DNA from: Hymenobacter citatus | Lineage (GTDB): Bacteria; Bacteroidota; Bacteroidia; Cytophagales; Hymenobacteraceae | DNA: 64,000 nucleotides | Assembly (NCBI RefSeq): GCF_014333615.1 | Contig: NZ_JACSCY010000002.1 | Coordinates: 62,001 to 126,000, forward strand | Direction of reading: 5' to 3' | Shown: positions 18,527 through 28,129 of the stretch, piece by piece | Numbering within the stretch: position 1 is the stretch's first letter | Layout of the letters: each line of letters starts with the position of its first letter | Translations under genes and position numbers: made by a program | Notes under the pieces: model-generated | What the model saw: the letters and a program-made list of their open reading frames with translations, nothing else | Databases searched by the model: none | What the model was told of the DNA's origin: nothing

Positions 18527-21370
18527 CTACGGCACGGGGGTGAGCGGACGCGTGCGTGGCTCCAGGTTGAAGCGCAGACCCAGCGTATAGTAAGTGCCGC
18601 GGCGGTAGCCCGTCAAGGATGGATCGGAGCTGGAGTACTTCTTGTCGCGGTTGAAGTCCTGCACCAGGTTCACCTTCTGGTTCAGCAGGTCCTGAATACC
18701 AGCGTTCAGCGTCAGACGGTCGGTTATCGTCTTAGTCAGCGAGAGGTCCACGGTGTGGCGGGGCAGTTCAATCACATCGGGGTAGTCGATACTGCCGGCA
18801 AATAGAATGCGCGGGCCAAACACGTTGTACAGCGCCGATACCTGCCAGCTATTGTCGGGCGTCTGGTAATACAGGCCGCCGTTGAACACGTAAGGCGACT
18901 GACCCTGCAAGGCGCGGTGCCGGTCCCAGGCCACCATGCTATTGCTCAGCGACACTTCACTCTTAATCAGCGAAGCGTTAAACACAGCCGACAGGTTGCG
19001 TAGGCCATTGGTGCCGAAGGCATCATCCAGGAAATTCAGGCTCTTTTTGATGTCTACTTCCACCCCGTAGGCGTAGGCGCTGGGCGCGTTGGCAAAGGTG
19101 TAGGCCAGGTTGGTCGTCAGCACGGCCACGTTCTCGATGGGGTTCGTGAAGTGCTTGTAGAAGGCGCCCACGTGGATCAGCTCGCCGCTGCTGGGGTACA
19201 GCTCATAGCGCATATCGAAGTTGTCGATGGTGGCTACTTTCAGCGGGGAATCAGGATTTAAGTACAGCGAGCCGTAGTTCAGTACGTTGAAGTCAAAATC
19301 GTAGAAGAAGAACGGGGCAGCTTCGCGGAACTCGGGGCGGTTCAGGCTACGGCCGTAGGCCAGGCGCACCAGGTTTTTCTCGTTGAAGTTGTAGCTGAAG
19401 TTAGCCGAGGGCAGCACGAAGTTGGTGGTCACGTCCTGCTCTACCGGCTGCCCGTTGATGCCCGTGGCAATGGACTGCACGTTGCGCTCGTAGCGGGCGC
19501 CAGTCACCACCTTTAGCTTGGTAGTCAGCGGAATATTGAACGATACATAACCGGCTTCCAGTTCGTTGGAGGCATTGTAGCGGTAAGTCGAGTTCAGGTC
19601 CTCATCCATGCGGAAGCCATCGGTGCCAATGTTCTGCGGATCGAAGATGTTGCCTACTGCCTCGTTGCGCAGGCCCTGGATGCCGTTGGTGTTCAAGGAG
19701 TAGCCAAATGCCCGGGCGTTGAAATCACGCTTGCGGTACTCTAGGTAGGTGCCAGCGCCGATTTCCACGGTACGGTCGGCCACCTGCACGTTGTGCTTCA
19801 GGTTGGCGTTCAGCGTGTAGCTATGCTCGCTCAGCTTCTGGTAGAGGCGGCCGGCGTTGTTCACGTCTACCTGGCCAGTAGCCGGTGTCAGCACGGTTTC
19901 GGTGGGTAGGCCGCCGTCGGTGGTAGCCGGAATCGACTGGTAGGACACGCGGCGCAGGTCGGGCTCGTTGCGGCTGGAGTAGCCGTAGCCGCCTACCCAG
20001 TCCAGCTTCGTTTTCTCCTTGTTGAAGGTGTGTTGACCAGCTAATTGGCCGGTGTAGGTGGTGCGGCCCTGGTAGCCCAACAGGTAGTTGTTGCGCACCT
20101 GCTGGCCGTTGTTGTCGAAGCCCGTGCGGGTAGTTACCTGGTTGCGGCCCTGCTGGTTGAACAGGTTGCGGAACTCCAGCCGGTCGCCGTTGTCCAGCAC
20201 CACGTTGAAGTTCTGGATGGCACCCAGGCGGATGCTGTTGGTGGACTGGTTGTCCTTGAACTGGTCGGTACGCTCGCCCGATACGTCGTACAGGTTGCGG
20301 TCAATCTGGAAGTTGGTGAAGGTATTGGTGTAGTTCACCGACGTGATGCTGCCAATCTTCAGGTTGCTCAGGTTGATCTGGTCCATGTAGGCCGCGTTGA
20401 AGCGGATGTCCGGCATGGCCTTCATCTTGTAGATGGGGAAGGTGTTTTCGAGCTGGCGGGCGTAGAAATCCCGCTCGTACTGCTGGTAGGCGGTGCCCAG
20501 GGTAGGGAAGCCGCCCGGCAGGCTACGCTTCACCGCACCAAAGCCAAAAGCGTCGCCGGCCTGGGTTTTGTCGCTGAAAAAGCTCTTGCCCGTGGTGCCG
20601 TTGCGGTAGCCCGAGGAGTAGTTCACCGTGAGCAGGCGCTCGTTGAAGTTGGGCTTGCGCAGGTACACTTTCACCAGACCACCGGCAAAGTCGCCCGGCA
20701 GCTCCGGCGAGGGGTCCTTGAACACCAGCACGCGGTCGAGCAAAGAGCTGGGCACCACGTCAAAGGAAAACGACTTGCGGTCGGTTTCCGAGCTGGGGGC
20801 CGTTACGTCGTTCAGCCACACTGTGTTATACCGGTCGCTCAGGCCCCGAATCTGGATGAAGCGGTTGTCGACAATCGTTACGCCCGGAATGCGACGCACC
20901 ACCTCGGCCGCGTCGCGGTCCTGGGTTTTCACAATCTGCTCCGACGAAATGCCGCTCACCACCACATTGGCCTGGCGGATTTCCGTAATCACGGCCATTT
21001 CGGTGTTGGTACGGCGCACGCCCGTCACCACCACCTCACTGAGCTGCTTGTTGTCCGACTCCAGTGAGGTGGTAATCACCGTGGTTTTGTCGGCTACTAC
21101 CGTCACTTTCTGAATGGTAGTAGGCTTGTAAGAAACGGAGGTAACCACCAGCGTGTATTCGCCTACCGGTACCTTTTCCAGCAGAAAATCACCTTCCACG
21201 CCGGTAGGGGCACCCAGCGAGGTACCTTCCAGGTGTACCGTGCCGCCAATCAGGGCTTCCTGTGTGGTGGCGTCTTTCACGGTGCCCCGAACGGTGCCCG
21301 TCTGGGCCAGGGCTGCGAGGCTGCTCAGGTTGAGCAGCAGAAAAAATAGTAGAGTAAGAGGGTGCCGCAT
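18527..21370 (-). CDS. TonB-dependent receptor, SusC-like
   Basis: 947 residues. Signal peptide (LTLLFFLLLNLSSLAALAQ), then a carboxypeptidase-regulatory-like domain (GTVRGTVKDATTQEALIGGT) to about residue 110. A plug domain follows (SEVVVTGVRRTNTEM; DAAEVVRRIPGVTIVDN; FIQIRGLSDRYNTVWLND), then a 22-strand type barrel (SFSFDVVPSSLLDRVLVFKD, and ending YTLGLRFNLEP). It imports a ligand across the outer membrane with TonB energy. The downstream lipoprotein is the likely surface partner. No SusD-like gene is near, so glycan use is not supported. Confidence 0.93.
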   Translation of the reverse strand: MRHPLTLLFFLLLNLSSLAALAQTGTVRGTVKDATTQEALIGGTVHLEGTSLGAPTGVEGDFLLEKVPVGEYTLVVTSVSYKPTTIQKVTVVADKTTVITTSLESDNKQLSEVVVTGVRRTNTEMAVITEIRQANVVVSGISSEQIVKTQDRDAAEVVRRIPGVTIVDNRFIQIRGLSDRYNTVWLNDVTAPSSETDRKSFSFDVVPSSLLDRVLVFKDPSPELPGDFAGGLVKVYLRKPNFNERLLTVNYSSGYRNGTTGKSFFSDKTQAGDAFGFGAVKRSLPGGFPTLGTAYQQYERDFYARQLENTFPIYKMKAMPDIRFNAAYMDQINLSNLKIGSITSVNYTNTFTNFQIDRNLYDVSGERTDQFKDNQSTNSIRLGAIQNFNVVLDNGDRLEFRNLFNQQGRNQVTTRTGFDNNGQQVRNNYLLGYQGRTTYTGQLAGQHTFNKEKTKLDWVGGYGYSSRNEPDLRRVSYQSIPATTDGGLPTETVLTPATGQVDVNNAGRLYQKLSEHSYTLNANLKHNVQVADRTVEIGAGTYLEYRKRDFNARAFGYSLNTNGIQGLRNEAVGNIFDPQNIGTDGFRMDEDLNSTYRYNASNELEAGYVSFNIPLTTKLKVVTGARYERNVQSIATGINGQPVEQDVTTNFVLPSANFSYNFNEKNLVRLAYGRSLNRPEFREAAPFFFYDFDFNVLNYGSLYLNPDSPLKVATIDNFDMRYELYPSSGELIHVGAFYKHFTNPIENVAVLTTNLAYTFANAPSAYAYGVEVDIKKSLNFLDDAFGTNGLRNLSAVFNASLIKSEVSLSNSMVAWDRHRALQGQSPYVFNGGLYYQTPDNSWQVSALYNVFGPRILFAGSIDYPDVIELPRHTVDLSLTKTITDRLTLNAGIQDLLNQKVNLVQDFNRDKKYSSSDPSLTGYRRGTYYTLGLRFNLEPRTRPLTPVP

Positions 21371-21499
21371 AGGTTTGAATTATGCTGCAAAGCTCCCCCG
21401 ACTAGATTGCCCTAGTTTGTCCCGATTGTTAATTGATTGTTATGGAATACGCGGTTATGTGAAGCTTATATTATCGGTCGGGTAGGGAAATTAATAGGC

Positions 21500-21593
21500 C
21501 GTCATGCTGAGCTTGCCGAAGCATCTCGCGCGCTGATGTAGGATACTATCTTTCGTCAGCACGCGAGATGCTTCGGCAAGCTCAGCAGGACGG
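21500..21593. repeat. GTCATGCTGAGC-type long hairpin repeat
   Basis: Left arm CCGTCATGCTGAGCTTGCCG then AAGCATCTCGCGCGCTGA; right arm TCAGCACGCGAGATGCTTC then GGCAAGCTCAGCAGGACGG. It lies upstream of the TonB receptor and downstream of purU. Confidence 0.88.
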
Positions 21594-21625
21594 TCTTTTT
21601 CAAATTCTTCTATTCGCAGAATAGC

Positions 21626-22459
21626 TTAATCAAAGATGATAGTCTTGTTGCGGTGCACGAACACGTGCTCGTTGAAGACCAGTTGCAGGGAGCGGGCCAG
21701 CACAATCTTCTCCACGTCGCGGCCGGCCTGGGCCATGTCCTGGGCGCTGCGGGTGTGGTCAATGGGGATGACACTCTGGGCAATGATGGGGCCCTGGTCG
21801 AGCTGCTCGTTGACGAAGTGCGCCGTGGCCCCAATGATTTTCACGCCCCGCTCGTAGGCCTGCGCGTAGGGGCTGGCGCCCACAAAGGCGGGCAAAAAGG
21901 AATGGTGAATGTTGATGAGCCGATTGGGGTAGGCCGCCACAAAGTCCGGCGACAGAATGCGCATATACTTGGCCAGCACCACAAAATCGGGCTGGTAGGA
22001 TGCCAACACGGCTAATACCTCGGCCTCGTGGGCTTCGCGGGTGCGGTCGGTGTGGGGCAGGTAGTGGAAGGGGATGCCGAACTGCTGCGTGAGCGGGCCC
22101 AGCACCTCGTGGTTGCTCACCACGGCCAGAATCTCGGCGTTCAGCTCCCCGAAGGCGTGGCGCACCAGCAGCTCGCCTAAGCAGTGGTACTCGCGGGTAG
22201 CCAGCAGCACAATGCGCTTGGGCTGGTTATCAGACAGGCGCAGCACCGCAGCAGGCGGCAGCACGGCCCGCAGTTCCTGTTGCAGCGCCTCGGCTTCGAA
22301 AGGGCCGCTGAACTCCGTGCGCATGAAGAAGTGGTTGTCGTGGCGCTCTACAAACTCGCCGTTGCGCACAATGTTGAGGCCGTGGCCAAACAGCACGCCG
22401 GTAATCTTATACACCAGTCCCGGCGCGTCCGGGCAATGAATCAGCAGGGTATGGGCCAT
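21626..22459 (-). CDS. purU: Formyltetrahydrofolate deformylase
   Basis: 277 residues from the ATG at 22459 (MAHTLLIHCPDAPGLVYKIT). Hydrolyses 10-formyl-THF to formate and THF, balancing one-carbon pools. An N-terminal ACT domain (about 1-80) is followed by a formyltransferase fold with the catalytic triad region INIHHSFLPAFVGASPY (Asn/His), then the loop IIGATAHFVNEQLDQGPII carrying the second His and the Asp. The frame continues upstream, but only through a low-complexity hairpin repeat, so the internal start is preferred. Confidence 0.93.
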   Translation of the reverse strand: MAHTLLIHCPDAPGLVYKITGVLFGHGLNIVRNGEFVERHDNHFFMRTEFSGPFEAEALQQELRAVLPPAAVLRLSDNQPKRIVLLATREYHCLGELLVRHAFGELNAEILAVVSNHEVLGPLTQQFGIPFHYLPHTDRTREAHEAEVLAVLASYQPDFVVLAKYMRILSPDFVAAYPNRLINIHHSFLPAFVGASPYAQAYERGVKIIGATAHFVNEQLDQGPIIAQSVIPIDHTRSAQDMAQAGRDVEKIVLARSLQLVFNEHVFVHRNKTIIFD

Positions 22460-22507
22460 GGCAAGGGTAGGGTAGCGCCGCAAGAATACGGAAATCTGTC
22501 TGACGGG

Positions 22508-22760
22508 GAAATGGTGAAATGGTGAAATGGTGAGTGGTGAGATGGTGAAATGGTGAAACGGTGAGTGGTGAATCAGCAAGCGCGTGTCATCCTGAGCGCA
22601 GCGAAGGACCTTATGTCAGTTGAACGAGTCGTTGTGTCGCTTGTCGTTCACACGTGAGAAGGTCCTTCGCAAACTCAGGATGACAGACGCGTTTTCATTC
22701 ACAACTTCACCACTCACCATTTCACTATCTCACCATCTCACCATTTCACCATCTCACCCC
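22508..22760. repeat. GTCATCCTGAGC hairpin inside an outer (ATGGTGAA)n inverted array
   Basis: The inner element (22585-22685) is the ~100-base repeat also seen at 942 and 42925. It is enclosed by tandem ATGGTGAAATGGTGAG-type units on the left and the complementary CACCATTTCACCATCTCACC units on the right. The whole 250-base block can fold as one long stem. It lies between divergent purU and SDR genes. Confidence 0.85.
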
Positions 22761-22794
22761 AACCCAAACCCTCTGCTAGCCGTTTTACAGAGCT

Positions 22795-23805
22795 ATGAAC
22801 GAAGAAAACAAACTCAGCCGCCGGCAGATAATCAGCGGGTTAGGTGCTAGCCTGGCCGTTGCTGCCGCGGCGCCGGTGCTGTCGGCCGAAGCAGCTACTG
22901 CTTCTGATAAAGCTGCGCCTGTCCTCCTGAAAGATCCTACCTCGGCCTACCCCAAACCGCCCTTTAAAGCGCAGGAACAGCCCTGGCCGGCTTTAGCCAG
23001 TAAGATGGAGCCGCGCCCCGACCACGGCGAAACCAGCTACAAAGGCTCGGGCCGCCTGAAGGGGCTCAAAGCCCTCATCACGGGCGGCGACTCAGGCATG
23101 GGTCGTGCGGCTGCCATTGCCTACGCTCGCGAAGGTGCCGATGTGGCTATCAACTACCTGCCCGCCGAGGAAGCCGATGCCAAGGAAGTCATCGACCTGA
23201 TCAAGAAAGCCGGCCAGAAAGGTATTGCCATCCCCGGCGACCTGCGCGACGAAGCCTTCTGCAAAAAGCTGGTAGACGACGCCGTACGCCAGCTCGGCGG
23301 GCTGGATATCCTGGTCAGCAACGCGGCCCGGCAACAGTCGCACGAGTCCATTGCCGATATCAGCACCGAGCAGTTCGACTGGACCATCAAAACCAACATC
23401 TACGCCCCATTTTGGCTGATGAAAGCCGCGCTGCCTCACCTCAAGCCGGGGGCATCTATCATCGGTACCACCTCCGTGCAGGCTACCGACCCTTCCGCTA
23501 ACCTCTTCGACTACGCCCTGACTAAGGCAGCTACTACCAACTTCGTTCGTTCGCTGGCCAAGCAGCTCGGGCCCAAGGGTATCCGCGTGAATGGGGTAGC
23601 CCCCGGCCCCATCTGGACGCCTTTGCAAGTAGCCAAAGGCGGCTCGACACCCGAAAAGCAGAAAACCTTCGGCGAGGGCACGCCCCTGGGCCGCCCTGGC
23701 CAGCCGGCCGAGCTGGCCGGTATCTACGTGCTGCTCGCCGACCCGCTGGCTAGCTACGCCAACGGCCAGATCTACGGCTCGGCTGGTGGCAGCGGGTTGC
23801 CATAG
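22795..23805 (+). CDS. Tat-exported short-chain dehydrogenase
   Basis: 336 residues. A twin-arginine leader (SRRQIISGLGASLAVAAAAP) covers residues 8-30, so the enzyme is probably periplasmic. SDR motifs: cofactor TGGDSGMGRA, NNAG-equivalent VSNAARQ, catalytic Ser in GTTSVQ and YALTK (YxxxK), and APGPIWTP. The region before the SDR fold (PKPPFKAQEQPWPALASKME) is typical of the YghA/YhdF subgroup. Substrate unknown. Confidence 0.9.
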   Translation: MNEENKLSRRQIISGLGASLAVAAAAPVLSAEAATASDKAAPVLLKDPTSAYPKPPFKAQEQPWPALASKMEPRPDHGETSYKGSGRLKGLKALITGGDSGMGRAAAIAYAREGADVAINYLPAEEADAKEVIDLIKKAGQKGIAIPGDLRDEAFCKKLVDDAVRQLGGLDILVSNAARQQSHESIADISTEQFDWTIKTNIYAPFWLMKAALPHLKPGASIIGTTSVQATDPSANLFDYALTKAATTNFVRSLAKQLGPKGIRVNGVAPGPIWTPLQVAKGGSTPEKQKTFGEGTPLGRPGQPAELAGIYVLLADPLASYANGQIYGSAGGSGLP

Positions 23806-23857
23806 GCAGTGAAATAGCTGAAACCTAACGTGTCTCTACCCTTCTCACTTAGCTACA

Positions 23858-23893
23858 CAAAAAACGCCCCAGCAGCAGCCAGGGCATTTTTTT
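23858..23893. terminator. Bidirectional terminator between convergent genes
   Basis: A-run, short GCCC/GGGC stem with an 11-base loop, then ATTTTTTT. The weak stem but good T runs on both strands, placed between two convergent genes, fit a bidirectional terminator. Confidence 0.6.
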
Positions 23894-23910
23894 GTGCCTG
23901 AGGCAGCCTG

Positions 23911-24801
23911 TTAGCGTGCGAAATAATCACCCTGCTCCAGGTCGGCAAGCAAAGTGGTATGGGTAGGGTGCCAGCCCAAGCGCTGCTGCGTGAGGGCGCT
24001 GGAAGCGGCCAGGTCGAGACCGACGAAAGCGGACATCCAGCCGAAATGTGCGGCCGCTTCCTCCGGCAACTTGCTCACCACCGGCACCTGCAAGTGACGG
24101 CCAATAACTGCGGCAAGGTCGTGCAGGGTAATGCCTTCATCGGCCACACCGTGGTAGCGGGCGCCTGCCACGCCTTGTTCCAGGGCCAGCCGGTAGAGGC
24201 GAGCCGCATCGAGGCGGTGCACGGCGGGCCAGCGGTTGCGGCCGTCGCCTATGTAGGCCGCCTCGCCTTTCTCCCGCGCAATATTGATGAGGGTAGGCAC
24301 AAAGCCATGGTCACCGGCATCGTGCACCGATGCCGCCAGGCGCACCACCATGGCCCGCACGCCTTGGTTTACCAGTGCCAGCGCCGCGTCTTCCGATTGC
24401 CGCATGGCCGGTACATTGGGGTTGCGGGTGTCTTCTTCCGTCATCAGCTCGCCCGATTGCGTGAGGCTGGCAAATCCAGACGTTGCAATAAAAGGACGGT
24501 TGGAGCCCGCTAGTGCCGCACCTATTACCTCGATAGCCCGACGGTCGGCTTGCGCAGCAGCGGCATACTGCGTGAAATCGTGAATGAAGGCGCAGTGAAT
24601 GACGCCATCAGCCGCTTCCGCGCCGCGGCGCAGGCTATCCAGGTCGTTGAGGGAGCCGCGGTGCGCCTCGGCCCCGGCAGTGAGGGCCTGGGCGGCTTCT
24701 TCTGAGCGGACGAGGCCAAGCACCTGATGGCCGGCCCCGAGTAGTTCCTGTACAACGGCCGAGCCCACAAAGCCCGTGGCGCCGGTAACGAAAATGCGCA
24801 T
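23911..24801 (-). CDS. NAD-dependent epimerase/dehydratase-like SDR
   Basis: 296 residues from the ATG at 24801 (MRIFVTGATGFVGSAVVQEL). Extended-type Rossmann motif GATGFVG, then DGVIHCAFIHDFTQY and FIATSGFAS in the SDR core. The canonical YxxxK is not obvious: RQSEDAAL stands at that position, so catalysis may be atypical. The C-terminal substrate region (HRLDAARLYRLALEQG) is as in nucleoside-sugar epimerase relatives. It is preceded by a divergent-facing gap and an AraC gene on the same strand that may control it. Confidence 0.82.
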   Translation of the reverse strand: MRIFVTGATGFVGSAVVQELLGAGHQVLGLVRSEEAAQALTAGAEAHRGSLNDLDSLRRGAEAADGVIHCAFIHDFTQYAAAAQADRRAIEVIGAALAGSNRPFIATSGFASLTQSGELMTEEDTRNPNVPAMRQSEDAALALVNQGVRAMVVRLAASVHDAGDHGFVPTLINIAREKGEAAYIGDGRNRWPAVHRLDAARLYRLALEQGVAGARYHGVADEGITLHDLAAVIGRHLQVPVVSKLPEEAAAHFGWMSAFVGLDLAASSALTQQRLGWHPTHTTLLADLEQGDYFAR

Positions 24802-24936
24802 GTGTGTGGTTGTATGAAGTGTGCTTTTGACTACTCCACAAAGGTCTGGCAAGCTGGGCGCAGTAAAGTTGCGCGGGGCAAACCATCTACTGAAGAATTC
24901 AAATAAGGGGGTAGGGTGTCGTGCAGGCGGGCCGCC

Positions 24937-25866
24937 TCACCCCCGAAAGGCGCCCGGCACCAACCCCGTTTGGCGCTTGAAGAAATTGCAGAAGTGCGCC
25001 ACATCGGCGAAGCCCAGGCTGTCGGCAATTTCCGAAACGGTCCAGGTGGTTTGCTTCAGCAGCATCTTGGCTTCCTGAGCTACCCGGCTGGCAATTAGAG
25101 TAGTGGTGGTGTGGCCGGTGGTTTCCTTTAGCACCCGGTTGAGGTGGTTGACGTGCACGTTCAGCGCCTCGGCGTAGTCTTTGGCGGTGCGCAGAGGCAG
25201 CTGCTGCTGCGGGGTAGCCAGCGGGAACTGCCGCTCCAGCAGGTCGGTAAACAGGGCCGTTACCCGCGCCGAGGCATTGTGGGTAGGAGTGGCGGCGGGC
25301 GCCGGTTGCAGCTTCTGGCCCTGGTGAATCAGCTCCAGCAGGTAGGCGCGCAGCAGGTCGTACTTGTAGGCGTAAGTGGACGCCATTTCCTGCTCCATTT
25401 TCTGAAACAGAGGGGCCAAGGCGGCATGTTCGTCGCTGCTTAGGGGAAGCACCGGGCAGCCGCCCGGCTGAAAAACGGGTAGTTCCTCCATCGCCAGCGC
25501 ACCTTTTACGGGAAGCAGAAATTCCTCAGTAAAGATGCAGAAGTACCCCGTTTGGTCCTGGTTGTGGGGGAGCCAGCGGTAGGGCACTCGCGAGGTAGCA
25601 AACCACAGAGCCGGCCCCGCTACCTCCACGGCCTGGTCGGCGTACTCGATGCGGCTGCGGCCCTCAATCAGGCTGATTTTGTAAAATGCCCGCCGGTCGA
25701 AGGTCATGGGGGGGCGCTCCTGACGGCGGTGCATTAGCAGGGCCACGTTAAACACGTTGAAATGCCCGATTTCCTGCTGCAAATCCGCTGGCGGCATCGC
25801 GCTGGGCGCTGCATCATCCTGCTTCGCAATCTTGGTGTAAAAGGCTTCGAGTGAGTTGGGATCCAT
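24937..25866 (-). CDS. AraC-family transcriptional regulator
   Basis: 309 residues. An N-terminal cupin-like sensor half (about 30-190) is followed by a C-terminal double helix-turn-helix: AKDYAEALNVHVNHLNRVLK then VSEIADSLGFADVAHFCNFF and KRQTGLVPGAFRG. The second HTH and the conserved GF-D-FC-FFK signature mark the AraC/XylS family. It lies 135 bases upstream of the SDR gene on the same strand. The effector is unknown. Confidence 0.93.
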   Translation of the reverse strand: MDPNSLEAFYTKIAKQDDAAPSAMPPADLQQEIGHFNVFNVALLMHRRQERPPMTFDRRAFYKISLIEGRSRIEYADQAVEVAGPALWFATSRVPYRWLPHNQDQTGYFCIFTEEFLLPVKGALAMEELPVFQPGGCPVLPLSSDEHAALAPLFQKMEQEMASTYAYKYDLLRAYLLELIHQGQKLQPAPAATPTHNASARVTALFTDLLERQFPLATPQQQLPLRTAKDYAEALNVHVNHLNRVLKETTGHTTTTLIASRVAQEAKMLLKQTTWTVSEIADSLGFADVAHFCNFFKRQTGLVPGAFRG

Positions 25867-25899
25867 AGCCAGTGGTTGTAAAAATCAAAGGTATGCGTT

Positions 25900-26194
25900 T
25901 GAGCTATGTGGTTGTGGTGCAGCCCAAAGATTGCTGGGCCGCTACGGGGTGGTGCGCAACTACGGCCCCCACGGCCTACAACTGGCCTACGTGGGCGCCG
26001 GCCGTCTTGATGTGTTTCTGCAAGCGGGCCGCGACCTGGAAAACTGGTTGCCCGGCCTGCTCATTGCCCGCGAGGCCGGCGCCGAGGTGCTGACCGCCAC
26101 CGGCCAGCCCTGGCACTGGTTCGCCGATAGCCTGCTCGTCGCGGCGCCGGGCTTGGGGAGTGCCTTCCAGCAGGCGCAATCAACCATTCAATAA
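25900..26194 (+). pseudogene. Remnant of an inositol-monophosphatase-family gene
   Basis: Only the C-terminal third of an IMPase-like protein is left: the frame reads RLLGRYGVVRNYGPHGLQLA, YVGAGRLDVFLQAGRDLENW, LPGLLIAREAGAEVL, then FADSLLVAAPGL. This matches the family's C-terminal block, where SAA-L-LAYVAAGR-D-F is followed by LIVREAGG and the final 'ivaanp' strand. The metal-binding N-terminal motifs (GTxNF, DPLDGT) are absent, and upstream bases run into the AraC start. A 5'-truncated pseudogene is the simplest reading. Confidence 0.6.
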
Positions 26195-26205
26195 GCTTCT
26201 TTGCG

Positions 26206-26822
26206 ATGCATCTGACCATCATTGGGGCTTCCTCGGGGGTAGGGCTGCTGGCCGTTCGGCAGGCCCTGGCCCAGGGCCACCACGTTACCACCCTCTCGCG
26301 CACTGTGGCTACCCTGCCCGAGCACCCGCAGCTGACCAAGGTGGTAGGCAGCGCCACCTCGGTGGCCGACCTGCGCCGGGTACTGCCGGGGGCCGAAGCG
26401 GTGCTTATCACGGTGGGCACGGCCAAGAAAAACGCCTCCCCGCTCTTCACCGACACGGCCCACGCCCTGCTCGAAGCCACCGCCGATGCGCCCTTGCTGG
26501 CTCCCGTGCTAGTGCTCACCGGCTTCGGGGCGGGCGCCAGCGCCCCCTACCTGAGCTGGTGGATGCGCCTGGCCATCCGCTGGTTTATGCAGCCCGAGTA
26601 CGACAATAAGACGCAGCTGGAAGAACTGCTGGCCGCCAGCACTCTGCGCTGGGAAATTCGGGCATGCTCACCAACGGCCCGCTGGAGCCCTACCAGGTGC
26701 TATCCACCCTAGCGTCCGGCATGCAGGTAGGCCGCATCAGCCGCGCCAGCGTGGCCGACTTTCTGCTGCGCCAGGCCCAGCAGCCCACCTTGCTCCGCCA
26801 CTACCCCGCCCTCACCAGCTAA
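26206..26822 (+). pseudogene. NAD(P)-binding oxidoreductase, frameshifted
   Basis: The frame starts MHLTIIGASSGVGLLAVRQA, a Rossmann-fold NAD(P)H-binding family, and runs well to LEELLAASTLRWEI. It then shifts. The expected continuation appears in another frame: GMLTNGPLEPYQVLSTLASG, then MQVGRISRASVADFLLRQAQ and HYPALTS before a TAA. At about 26656-26660 the bases GAAATT CGGGCATG look like GAAATT(gtgcgcc)CGGGCATG with seven bases lost, which would restore EIVRPGML. A single deletion therefore explains the break. Confidence 0.75.
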
Positions 26823-26957
26823 GCGGGTAGGGACGAGCACAAAGCAGGTCGTCAAGCTGGCCGGGTTCCTAGTGGCTTGGCGGCCGCAGTTGCCGCAGTT
26901 TTGGAGTTTGAGTTGTTGCTGGTTGAAAAAGGGGATTCTATGAACTGTGGAAATAGC

Positions 26958-27153
26958 TCCACTGGCGCGCGTTTAGCGCAGCGTAACTCGTGCCCGGCAG
27001 TAAGGTGGAGGTTGTACCTACACTGCCGCGTCAGCGGCAAGCCGGCACTGCGTCGCCTGGAAAATGTGGGCAACGTATTCGTTCTAACGAGGAGGCAAAG
27101 CCTTCACTTCAAAGCCAGACACGGGTTACGCTACGCAAACGCGCGCCAGTAAA
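26958..27153. repeat. Inverted repeat left of the beta-lactamase gene
   Basis: Arms of about 37 bases: ACTGGCGCGCGTTTAGCGCA then GCGTAACTCGTG on the left, and CACGGGTTACGCTACGCAAA then CGCGCGCCAGT on the right, spacing about 120 bases. The same core, TTACGCTGCGCTAAACGCGC, recurs twice on the other side of the beta-lactamase gene. Confidence 0.8.
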
Positions 27154-27198
27154 AAGCATCTCCCATGGCGGCGCTCCAATTTTAGAAAAGGTACTATG

Positions 27199-27948
27199 CT
27201 AGGGTTGCTGAAATAACTGAATCGTGTAGTCGAGTAGGCTTCGGTCCCCGACGTTGCCATGCCCTGGCACGACAACCTTTACGTGCGGATACGCTTTCTT
27301 GAGTTTTTGTACCGTTGTTGGCCAAGCCAGCACATTCGCATCGGCGAGGTTGCCTTTGCCCGCTTGCAATTCCTTGATCAAGCACCCCCCAAACAGGACG
27401 TTATCGTCCGGGAAATAGCCCACGATGTTGTCTTTCGTGTGGCCTTCTCCCCAAAAAGCGGCGTATACTTTAGTGGTGCCGATGGGTAAAGCCAGACGAT
27501 TGGTAAAGCTGCGCTGCGGCACAGCGGACTGCTGCTGCTGGGCGTAGGTAATCGTCTTCTTGTGGGCATAAGAGGGAATGTTGTTTCGTTCAAACTCCTT
27601 CAACCCACCAAGGCAGTCATCGTGAAAATGCGTGGGGATTACGGCCTTTATCTGGCAGTGAAGATCCTTCTTGATCCACGCAATCAGTTCTTTCGACTCC
27701 TGCTCATGGGTCGGCGTGTCAAAGACGACGGTTTCATTACCGTTTTTTACGATGAGGCCGTTGCACGCAACCTGGCCAAAACGCTCCGTATTCAAAAAGG
27801 AGGTATGAACAAAGGTGTGCTGAGAAACCTGCACAATGCGTAAGTCAGCCGATTGATACACCACGTTGCTCGCTTCAGGGCTTTTTCCCTGGTAGTGGGG
27901 GGTTGCGGCAACGGCAGCCAACAACCAAAGGGCAACGGAAAACTTCAT
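27199..27948 (-). CDS. Subclass B1 metallo-beta-lactamase
   Basis: 249 residues from the ATG at 27948 (MKFSVALWLLAAVAATP, an export signal). All B1 zinc ligands are visible: THFHDD (the HxHxD motif), GEGHTKDN (His196 equivalent), FGGCLIK (Cys221), VVPGHG (His263). The stretch GNLADANVLAWPTTVQKL is also diagnostic of B1. Periplasmic hydrolysis of beta-lactams, often including carbapenems, is the family function; the actual spectrum cannot be read from sequence. No integron or insertion sequence is adjacent, but related inverted repeats flank it. Confidence 0.93.
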   Translation of the reverse strand: MKFSVALWLLAAVAATPHYQGKSPEASNVVYQSADLRIVQVSQHTFVHTSFLNTERFGQVACNGLIVKNGNETVVFDTPTHEQESKELIAWIKKDLHCQIKAVIPTHFHDDCLGGLKEFERNNIPSYAHKKTITYAQQQQSAVPQRSFTNRLALPIGTTKVYAAFWGEGHTKDNIVGYFPDDNVLFGGCLIKELQAGKGNLADANVLAWPTTVQKLKKAYPHVKVVVPGHGNVGDRSLLDYTIQLFQQP

Positions 27949-28129
27949 GTTCTGGAAGTAAAAGGAAACGGAGGGGGAGTCCCTTAGGGGGTGGAGCCAC
28001 AAAATACGCAAGAACAACGCGGCTGCAACCGGCGCGGGTGAGGGGAGACGCAAGCCCCCCAGGCAAACTGGTCGTTACGTAGTAAAAAATGCTCTTTCTA
28101 TTGCCAACCGATTTCCTCATCAGGGAAGC

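Noticed and set aside
22508..22760. Tandem ATGGTGAA-type units considered as a CRISPR array.
   Set aside because: Units are short, without spacers of constant length, and arranged as an inverted pair around a hairpin element. No cas genes are in the window.
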